A stretch of DNA of 64,000 bases. Source: Manihot esculenta. Its lineage: Eukaryota > Streptophyta > Magnoliopsida > Malpighiales > Euphorbiaceae. Of the stretch, positions 55,450-64,000 are shown piece after piece. The stretch spans positions 15,562,263-15,626,262 of the forward strand of contig NC_035169.2 in NCBI RefSeq assembly GCF_001659605.2. The letters are read 5' to 3'. Under the pieces are notes generated by a model. The model did no database searches, was not told where the DNA came from, and saw nothing but the letters and a program-made list of their open reading frames with translations. Every line of letters starts with the position of its first letter. Within the stretch, counting starts at the first letter, position 1. Both the position numbers and the translations under genes were made by a program.

Positions 55450-58419
55450 GGTCAGAAGAGCTGCAATTTTTGAGAAGTCCTGAACAAACCTCCTGTAGTA
55501 ACCTGCCCAACCCAAGAAACTCCTGATCTCTGTCACTGAAGTGGGTCTAGGCCAGTTAGCCACAGCTTCTACCTTCTTGGGGTCCACCTCTATCCCATTT
55601 TCTGATACAACATGCCCTAAGAATGAGATGCTCCTCAGCCAGAACTCACACTTGGAGAACTTGGAATACAAGCCATGTTCCCTCAAGGTCTGCAGAACCA
55701 ACCTAAGATGATGGGCATGCTCCTCTGCATTCCTGGAATACACTAAGATATCATCTATGAAGACAATAACAAAGTGATCCAGGTACTGGCTAAACACTCT
55801 GTTCATGAGATCCATGAATGCTGCAGGGGCATTGGTTAACCCGAACGACATCACAAGGAACTCAAAATGCCCATATCTGGTCCTGAAAGCCATCTTTGGC
55901 ACATCCTCCTCTCTGATCCTCAGCTGATGATACCCGGACCTCAGATCTATTTTGGAGAAACAACCCGCTCCTGCTAGCTGGTCGAATAGATCATCGATCC
56001 TTGGCAAAGGGTACTTATTCTTGGTAGTGACTTTGTTCAACTGCCTGTAGTCGATACAAAGTCTAAGGGATCCATCCTTCTTCCTCACAAACAGCACTGG
56101 AGCACCCCAAGGTGAGGTACTCGGTCGGATGAAGCCCTTTTCTACTAGCTCTTGCAACTGTTCTTTCAATTCCTTCAACTCAGCTGGAGCCATCCTGTAG
56201 CGAGGGATAGAGATCGGTCTGGTTCCAGGCATCAACTCTATCTCGAACTCTATCTCCCTAGCAGGTGGTAAACCTGGCAGCTCGTCTGGGAACACATCTA
56301 AAAACTCTCTGACCACTGGCACTGAGGCGGGCTCTCTAACCTGACTGCTAAGCTCTTTCACATGAGCCAAATACCCTTGACATCCCTTCCTAAGCAACCT
56401 ACGAGCCTGAAGAGCTGATATCAGACCTCTAGGTGTACCCCTCCTGTCTCCCCTGAAGACAACCTCTGACCCATCCTGACCTCTAAACCTGACTACTTTG
56501 TCCCTGCAGTCCAAGGTAGCACCATGGGTAGATAACCAGTCCATCCCTAGAATGACGTCAAAATCTGTCAAGTCTAGAACCACAAGGTCGGCGGAAAGGC
56601 ATCTTCCCTCAACAAAGACTGGACTGCACTGGCAGACTGACTCTGCCGCTGATGGATCACACTTGGGTCCACTGACCCAGAGAGGACACTCTAACCCAGA
56701 GATCATCAGACCCAACCTCTCTACGGCTCTCGGAGTAATAAAAGAATGAGATGCACCAGGGTCCATCAAGGCATACACATCTAAACAACCAATGACTAAA
56801 TTACCTGCCACCACGGTGTTAGATGCATCTGCCTCCTGCTGAGTCATCGTGAAGATCCTTCCTGGAGCTGATGGACCTTCACCTCTGAAACCCGCTGAAG
56901 AAGAGGTTGACCCTCTCCCTCTCCCTCTGCCACTGGCCTGAGTCGTGGCTGGAGCTGCTGGCTGCGCTACACTACCTGAAGCTGTCTGCTGGGACTGAGC
57001 CATAGGTACTGTCCTAGGACACTCCCGAGCCATGTGTCCCTCTTGCCCGCATCTGAAGCAGGCTGCTGTCCCAGCCCGGCAAACTCCCTTGTGTGGCTTA
57101 CCACACTTTGCACAAACTGCATTATCCGCACTAAAGCTTGAGCCACTCCTTAGTCCCAGACTGGACTTGATCTTGTTCCAGAACTTGTTCTTCTTGGGCT
57201 TCCTAGTGGTGTTACCCCACTTTCTGCTGCCCGAAGCTGCTGCACTCAAGGATGAGGGATCTGGCCTTCCCCCACCCGGGGACTTGGAACCAGAAGACTG
57301 TGCCACTGACTGTTTGACTGTCCCCTGAATGATGGCACTGGCCTCCATTTTTCGGGCCATATCCACTATGGCATGGAAGCTCTCTCTATCTGCTGACTGG
57401 ATCAAGGAGGAATATCTGGAGTGGAGTTTCATGATATACCTCCTTGACTTCTTCTGGTCTGAGTCAAGATTTTGCCCTGCAAATGGCAACAGCTCCAAGA
57501 ATCTGTCTGTGAACTCATCCACACTCATATCATCAGTCTGCCTCAACTGTTCAAACTCTATCATTTTCAATTCCCTTGAGCTATCAGGGAAAGCCCATCC
57601 TGCAAATTCGTTTGCAAACTCTTCCCAAGACATGCTGTCCACCCTCGGGTTCATATAATTCTTAAACCACTCTCGTGCCTTCTTGCACTTAAGCGTGAAC
57701 CCAGCCATCTGAATGGCTCTACTGTCATCAGCCCCAATCTCATCTGTGATCACCTTGACCCTTTCAAGATACACAAACGGGTCATCCCCTTTTTCATACT
57801 GAGGAGCACCCAGCTTCATGTAGTCGGTCATCTTGACCTTGCTCCCACCAGATGAACTAGGCTTAGGTACTGGGGTTTCTGGAACTGTGGGTTCTACTGG
57901 TGGAGGAGGAGGAGCAGCATCCCCTGGGATAGGGTTTGCTGGATTTGGATCGTAGGGCGGGGGTGGATACATTGGGTACTGTGGGTATGGTGGGTAGTAA
58001 GATGGGTATGGCATGTGAGAAGGGTAAGGATTAAAGCTGGGGTAATCCGATGTACCTCCCATCGAATACCCGGGATTTTGAGAAAAGGGTGGGTAGTGAG
58101 ATGGCTGAACAAATCCCGAGGCCTGGGTGCCTCCTTGGGACTCTCCCATTCCCTCTTCTGACATGCTCACTCCTAAACTGCCATCCCTCCTCTGGTCCAC
58201 ATCCATCTCATCCCCCATATCAACTGACATTCCTCCCTGAACTGTTCCCCTCACTGATCTGCTTCTACCCAGATCCAAAGACCTTCTAGGGTCTCTTACT
58301 GCTCTTTCTCTGCTGGACCTACTTGACATTGCCCTAGGCAATGCTGGAGGACGGGCGCTTGTGCCCTCATCCTCAGGTGGTACTCCAGTCAATCGTGCAG
58401 ATCGACGAGTTTCTCTCAT
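55450..58419 (-). pseudogene. gag-pol: gag, protease and reverse transcriptase of element E (5' part of gag-pol, cut by F)
   Basis: 990 codons without a stop from ATG 58419 ([12 protein letters not shown]; an upstream in-frame ATG at 58443 lies in the leader). Tyr/Pro-rich tract at residues about 105-170. Gag domain at about 210-360. Two Cys-rich motifs, [12 protein letters not shown] (about 433-444) and [14 protein letters not shown] (about 454-467). Protease DPGAS (about 553) and [13 protein letters not shown] (about 620-632). RT from about 703, with [20 protein letters not shown] and the active site FIDDILVYS (about 884). The frame runs a few codons into F's LTR before a stop at 55429. It would be a functional Gag-protease-RT if joined to 45465-43438; as found it is disrupted only by F and the late stop. 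Confidence 0.93.
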
Positions 58420-58666
58420 CCTATTTTCTGAAAAACAGTACACATCACATAAACATTAGCATCATATGGTTCATGTGGAAACACATGAACCCGCATCACA
58501 TACATCACATATCATTAATGCACATGCATATCATCATGGCATTTCACATCATCATACAAGACAGGACTCCACATCCTATCCTAGTGGACATGATCTTTCC
58601 TATTGTGCTTGACCTTCTATAACATCTATGAGCCCGACACTTTAGGTCCGACCATATGAACCTAGG

Positions 58667-58678
58667 GCTCTGATACCA
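58667..58678 (-). other. Primer binding site of element E
   Basis: The minus strand reads tggtatcagagc, just after the 5' LTR end. The LTR boundary base is changed (ggtaacgacc instead of tgtaacgacc at 58682). Confidence 0.88.
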
Positions 58679-58681
58679 TTC

Positions 58682-60978
58682 GGTAACGACCCGAAAATCA
58701 GACCGCTACCGACGCTAGGATCCAGATCGGTATAAGGCTGCCGGGATCCGTAGCAAGCCTGACATACAATCTATAAGCCTGTTTAATCCCATACATGATC
58801 AACATATACATAAAAATTTGAACTTTTCTTTTCTTTTACTAAGCTCAACCTGTGCATGCACATAAGCATATACATAAACATAAATATAAACCCTACACTG
58901 GAGCTCTCATCAAATGCTCCAATGGGGCATCTCATCATACACAAGCTTGGTGGAACATAAATATCATAAAGTATAGATCATGTATACAAAAGGGATCTCT
59001 ATACACATAGGGTCAAGCACAACCTCTAATCCTCAATATCATTTTTTTTATAACATAACTATTCATAACTTTACATCATTTTACAATTTATCATGTCCAC
59101 ATTCTATCTATTGCATACATATGACTTCAACCATCTTGACTTCACTGTCTAGCCCGTACCTGCAACCCTGGGAGATTAGGGAAAGGGGTGAGCTACTAGA
59201 GCCCAGTGAGCAGAATAATAAAAACATTTAAATCATATGCCATAATGGAATGCAACACATCACAGACAAATCACATCACGGATGGTATTGTCACCAATAG
59301 TCCTCTACATTCCAAAGTGCCGGGACGTAGAATGGGTCAACCGGTCTTTCTCTAAAACATATCATAACATAACATTTCCAAGGTGCCGGGACGTAGAATG
59401 GGTCAACCGGTCTTTCTCTTACATAGTGCCGGGATGTAGAATGGGTCAACCGGACTTCAATACCATATCATGCCGTATCATCATCATATCATATCATATG
59501 AGGACTAAAGGGTCATCCAATAACCAATCCACATCAACATCATAGAATGCAATGCAACATATTCGTGAATTCTAATGCAAACAACCTAAATCATCACATG
59601 GCATTCATGATGCATGAACATGCTCAAAACTTTATAATTTATTCACTTTAAAACGTAAAGATTTATTCTACTCACCTCAGCTAGCTCTGACAATGACTGA
59701 AGCAGCTGATTCACTGCTGGGGTCCTCGGTTCCTCGGGTCCGAACCTACACAGGTCGACTCAAATGAGGGACCAAACAACTAGAACATAACTCTAAAAAC
59801 ATCCCCCAAAAACCCCTAAAACACCTCAAAACAATCATGCAAAACATGTAAAGGAAGGCTGAACAGGGCACTTTCGGCGGCAGGTTCGGCGGTTGAAAGT
59901 CCCTCTAGAGCCGAAAGTCAGGCAGGTTCGGCGGCACCTTCGGCGGCCGAAACTTCCAGACAGAGACGAAACTCATGCATGTTCGACGACACTTTCGGCG
60001 GCCGAAACTGCCCTGCAGAGACGAAAGTCCTCTTTCGAGGGCAGGCTTCGGCAGCCGAAGGCTGCCTCCACAAGCGGGTTCGGCGGCCGAACCTGAGTTT
60101 CTCCAAAGTGGCAGAAACTCAGCTCCAACATGCACAAACGCCTCCCAAACCTTTCAAACATGCATAAACCTATTCTACAACACTCCCAATCATACACAAT
60201 CAAGCATACAAGTTCATATGGGTCTCAAACTAGCCTAAACCCCAACTACAACACATCAAACATACCCACATTGCTCAAAAGCACACATTAAACCCACAAA
60301 CTCAAAACAACCTAAACATGCATTTCTACTCCATGAAACAACTTAAAACTTGTTTAAAACATATAGTGAGCTCAAGATCGGCCCTTACCTCTTGAAGATC
60401 GAGAGGAAAATGACCCTAGCTCGGAGATGGGAGAGATTGAGTTTCTTGAACCTCAAAGCTCCAAAACTTGCTTTATACTAGAAAATCTTCAAAGCAAAGT
60501 GAAAATCGTGAAAGATTTGAAGGAAGAAACTCAAGATCGGTGAGGGACGGCGGAGAGCTCACCTTGGCCGAAAATGGGGAGAAAAGCTCGCCCGTTTTCG
60601 GCTAAGAGACCCCTTTATAGGTGGCTGGCCAGGCCACATTCAGGAGCCGAACGTGCCTCCGCATGCATGCCATGTTCGGCGGCCGAACATAAGGTTCGGC
60701 GGCCGAACCTGGACTTCCCTCACTTATGCTTTCGGGGGCCTAAAGCGTGTCCCGAAGTGCATGCATGTTTGGCGGCCGAACTTGAGGTTCAGCGGCCGAA
60801 CCTGAGTTTTCCTCCAAGGCTATTTTCATGCAAAAACTCATTTTCCTTCTAGCTTAAAAACATAAAACACATTAAAACATTTTATGAAAACATGGTTTTA
60901 CCCTTCTAGAGGTCTTCGACACCCGAGATTCCATCGGACGGTAGGAATTCCGATACCGGAGTCTAGCCGGGTATTACA
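58682..60978 (-). repeat. Element E 5' LTR
   Basis: 2297 bp, ending ggtattaca, followed by ctaat. TATA box (complement) at 60614-60619. Hairpin units with CCGG/CCGG arms at about 59319-59455 and motif clusters at about 59875-60100 and 60670-60805. Its plus-strand first base is mutated (g for t). Confidence 0.93.
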
Positions 60979-60983
60979 CTAAT

Positions 60984-61259
60984 CTAATTGGATGTGATTC
61001 TATCCGAGTTATTTATGTTCGTAATTTAGATGGTGTTTACATTATTAGTCTCCCCAAGTGTTCAAATCTTTAGGTTTGGGTTTCATGTTAACTACTAGGG
61101 TGTGTCACTTCTACCTTGATGCTCCATCTATTCATATGCCAATTGTAGATCTTGAAAACATTAACTACGTAAGATCTTCTTTTCGAGCAATCAAAAAGTC
61201 TTGTCTTTTATAAACGGCCATGCCACTTGAGAAAGTCATTTCTTCTCATTTGTCATGAA
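60984..61259. other. Flank of element E, not assigned
   Basis: The host sequence continues from 41007. A short open stretch on the plus strand (DSIRVIYVRNLDGVYII, about 61000-61050) is not recognised and ends in a stop soon after. I cannot assign a function. Confidence 0.35.
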
Positions 61260-62791
61260 CTCCAGCACTTTCCCTTCATTAGTTCTTCTTACAAACATTT
61301 TGCTATGTAGTTTTCTTACCTCAAACAACTTTTCATCCTCAAATCAGTGAACATAATAGTGAGAAAAGTATCGATGTACATATACTCATTTTTGGGCTTG
61401 TGTTCTTGAGCAACAATCTCAAAAGCAACTTGATTAACATGACTTTAATCTATTGAATAAGCATATATTTCAACTACTTGGATTTCTTTAACATAATAAT
61501 CCTTTCAATCAGCGTTAGAATCAATATCAAAGTTTCACTCAGGTTAAACGTCTTCAAAACTATCTCTATATTGGTTGTGCTTTTCAACAATTGCACTAGC
61601 AACTTGGATTTCTTAGACTTGATCTACTAAAGTGCTTTCTATCTCATCTTCTTGGCTTTCTTCTATATTAACAATGTTTGGATTCAGCATCACCTTCTTC
61701 ACTATTTTCAAATAGATTTATATCGTTATTGGTGGTTCTTTCATTCTCTTCCTAAATGGCCTTTTTCATAATCTTCATAAAATCACCAAAATTTTCAAGT
61801 ATTTTTGAAAGGATTCATTGAGCCTCCTGCAATCATCTCTTCTTTTTTTTTTTTTTTTGGTTTTCCATCCTGAAACAAATTTAAAGGCACAACACAAACC
61901 AGAGAAAACAAGAGTTGATCTTCACATGCTTCCTCACGTGTTTCTCTCGAAAAGGTGTTTATGCTCGTGTTTCACACACGAATTGGCTTTTACCCTCTTA
62001 AGAACTCATCACTCACGCTTTTACCTCTCGATATTCAACTTAAGAGTGTTAAACTTTGGAACCAACACACAACATAAGATTAATAAGATTGTAAGAATAG
62101 AAATTAAATAACAATATCCAAACAATAAAGAAACATAAAAGCAAAAAGTAGAGGCAAAAATGTACATAATAAAATATTAGTACAAGATGGTAATAAATAT
62201 GCTAAAGATGCAATTTAATAAGTAACATGCAGCAACTATGTCACTCTATGTGTATAGAATACCAACAAATGAAATGAAATAAAGATGGAAAAGATTAAAG
62301 AAACCGTTAATTCGAAAATAAAACAAATTTCGCACTCCCTTAATGGAAGGCAAAACTGAACCTAGACTTTATTACCCAATGATTGGAAGTTCAACTAATA
62401 TAACCCACTCAAAACTAACAGATTTAAGCGTGTGATACTACCAACAACTCAAACCAGTAATTTCATCAAAGATATATCTTACATAGATTGTAAAGTAGAC
62501 TTTTTACTTACTTTTAACCTCAAAAAATTTTCAAGAAATAATTTTTTCCACAAATTATCCAAATTTGAATCTTTCTTTTCTTTTCTTTTTTACTAAAACT
62601 TGTGATAATACGAAATTGAAAAGCAAATGTAACAAACAAAACAATCAATAAGTTACCAAAATAAGAAAACAATTTAACTCAATGAAATGAATATAACAAT
62701 GACTATTACTATGAAATCGAAATTGAATAAGATAACAAGAAGGATAGATAAATTATAATTTATCTAAGACATATGCTCTGATACCAATTGA
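61260..62791 (-). mobile_element. Minus-strand 5' region of an unclassified retroelement (left arm of a head-to-head pair)
   Basis: Read on the minus strand, it starts with tcaattggtatcagagcata (Met-type primer binding site at 62786-62775), then an AT-rich leader, then a degraded coding region. This contains DFMKIMKKAI, stop, EENER (about 61775), a KEIQV segment, and VAFEIVAQEH with YIDTFLTIMFTD (about 61420-61340). The last two blocks match the right arm at 63820-63920. I do not recognise the protein family; by position it would be a gag-like product. A run of 17 T lies at 61842. Confidence 0.6.
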
Positions 62792-63419
62792 TGTAGAACC
62801 TCATATTAACAATACGATCTAAAACCCCAGAATACAAGTTAATGATAAAACACGCCAAAGATATTTTTTAAGAAGTTGCTATATTATACCTCTAACCAAC
62901 CATTGTGATTAGAAACTTAGCTAATCAAGCAATTTCAACTAGAAAATACTACAAAAAATTCTTGATAACTTAACTAAGTATGGAGGAAATCCACATTAGA
63001 AAATCATAAGGTTGAACCTTGATAAATTACTAAATATGGAGGCATAAAAAATTAACCATCTTTGCAATTGATAAAAGAAATTCTCATTATAGAAAAAAAA
63101 ATCAACTTCTTAATTTATTAACTTTTTTATTTTTTTAAACAAAACTCTCACTAGAATTTCATTAAACAAGGAAAATAATATTATTCACAAAATAAATCTT
63201 AAAATTCATGACTGCTACTTAGAGAGATTTTTATAACCTTCTAAAACCCTAATCCTAGTGGTAAATGGATTCATTCTAATGTACGAACGGTTTTTGGTCA
63301 AACAATCAAATCTTTCTCAACAATAATTATAATAAAGATCATTTTCCTAGTTGGATTAGGAGAACTCTTTCTCCTCCTAAATTGGGCCTAATTAATTTAA
63401 AATAATTTCAATAAACACA
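62792..63419. repeat. Central LTR-like segment of the head-to-head pair
   Basis: 628 bp, starting tgtagaacc and ending caataaacaca, so it has TG...CA ends in either direction. Primer-binding-site-like sequences adjoin both sides, pointing outward. Read on the minus strand it has a TATA-like ggttataaaaatctc (about 63218-63232), which favours that direction. The interior is AT-rich and non-coding. Confidence 0.6.
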
Positions 63420-64000
63420 TCAATTTGGTATTAGAACACGGTTGTAGATAAATTTCTATTCATCTATATTTATTTGTTTCGTAAGTTTTGTTTTTATTTT
63501 TATTTAATTTTAGTTTTATCTCGTTGTTTCATTATTTCAATTTATTTCATAGTTCCGTTCGAAAAAATAAAAGAAAAAGAGAAAAAAAAAATCAGTTATA
63601 TTTTTGTTAAAACAGAGAGATGTCAAAGTTCATTGCTTTATTTGAAAAATATCAAGTTGAATTCAATGGTTTCATAAAAATATTAGAGAAAGTCATTTAT
63701 GAAGAGAATGTAAGAGTCATCGACTGTGATGTCATTCAATCTGAACATGGATAAGAAATTGAATTTGGATCAAGTTTGGGAGATTATTCTATTAAAGAAA
63801 TCCAAGAAATTAAGATTTCAATTGCCTTTGAAATTCTTACACAAGACAACCAATGTGAAGATAATCCCCGTGTATGTTGATCCTTTTCTTACCACTATAG
63901 TGGTTGATTCGAAAATGAATCTTTTCAAGGAGAGAATGATGCGAGCACGAGAATAACTGATAAAGAACTAATTAGACTCTGTTAGGAGTTTTAACCAATA
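63420..64000 (+). mobile_element. Plus-strand 5' region of an unclassified retroelement (right arm)
   Basis: It starts tcaatttggtattagaacac (primer-binding-site-like, 63426-63437), then a leader resembling the left arm (gttgtagataaattt against gtcttagataaatta). A frame beginning at ATG 63620 (MSKFIALFEKYQVEFNGF) follows, with stops from 63751, KEIQEIKISIAFEILTQDN, and after a one-base shift VYVDPFLTTIVVDSKM (about 63872-63919). It runs off the window end. No catalytic domain is reached. Confidence 0.6.

Larger units (their letters stand above)
41013..60978 (-). mobile_element. Element E: Tekay/Del-like chromovirus, interrupted by element F
   Basis: The target duplication is ctaat (41008-41012 and 60979-60983). 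On the minus strand the order is 5' LTR (60978-58682), primer binding site (58678-58667), gag-pol, polypurine tract, 3' LTR (43337-41013). Without F and one agtct copy it is about 9.98 kb, full length for the family. The coding region has only one nonsense codon, near the end. It is similar throughout to F, so a member of the same family inserted into it. Confidence 0.95.

Noticed and set aside
58667..58678. tRNA gene fragments at gctctgatacca sequences
   Set aside because: These are primer binding sites complementary to tRNA 3' ends, positioned beside LTRs. There is no cloverleaf.
62792..63419. Plain solo LTR without further structure
   Set aside because: A solo LTR would not be flanked on both sides by inverted primer binding sites, leaders and homologous coding blocks, so it is reported as part of a head-to-head structure.

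Overview
The window is plant nuclear DNA with the look of a gene-poor, repeat-dense (heterochromatic or pericentromeric) region. It holds plant-type LTR retrotransposons (Athila/Tat-like and Tekay/Del-like Ty3/gypsy, plus Ty1/copia), a CACTA DNA transposon, a hAT-type MITE and a SINE-like insert, most of them nested. I found no intact host gene, tRNA or rRNA. A eudicot is likely from the element families; a closer assignment would be a guess.

Left stack (1-28316). An old Athila/Tat-type LTR (B) is split into 1-440 and 27816-28316 by Athila/Tat-type element A (441-27810, target duplication ggtag). A was then hit three times. Tekay-like element G (6245-14561, taagg) broke its RNase H frame. A solo Tekay-like LTR, S1 (16432-18754, aatag), and a Ty1/copia element, D (19245-27626, ctcaa), both landed in its right LTR. 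G carries a 430-bp hAT-like MITE (11711-12140, agcaccgg). A's left LTR carries a SINE-like insert (1393-1687).

Middle (28317-41012). The remains of an internally deleted CACTA transposon (recognisable from about 30200, right terminus at 39295) are interrupted by a second, heavily deleted Athila/Tat-type element, C (30973-35453), and by solo Tekay-like LTR S2 (35757-37929, tatga). The CACTA reading frame closes again when each insert is removed. From 39296 to 41007 the DNA is AT-rich with no recognised feature.

Right stack (41013-60978, minus strand). Tekay-like element E (ctaat) carries a complete gag-pol with one late stop, and is interrupted in the pol frame by F (45466-55444, agtct), a full-length relative. 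F has one uninterrupted frame except for four nonsense codons.

Right edge (61260-64000). Two diverged copies of one retroelement 5' region lie head to head around a 628-bp LTR-like segment, with primer-binding-site-like sequences pointing outward on both sides. This is the least conventional structure in the window.

The other non-routine signals are: short tandem hairpins in the Tekay-like LTRs whose stem arms change together; dense clusters of a 7+1+7 inverted repeat in the same LTRs; and nonsense codons in G, E and F that are almost all CHG-type C-to-T changes, as expected from methylcytosine decay.
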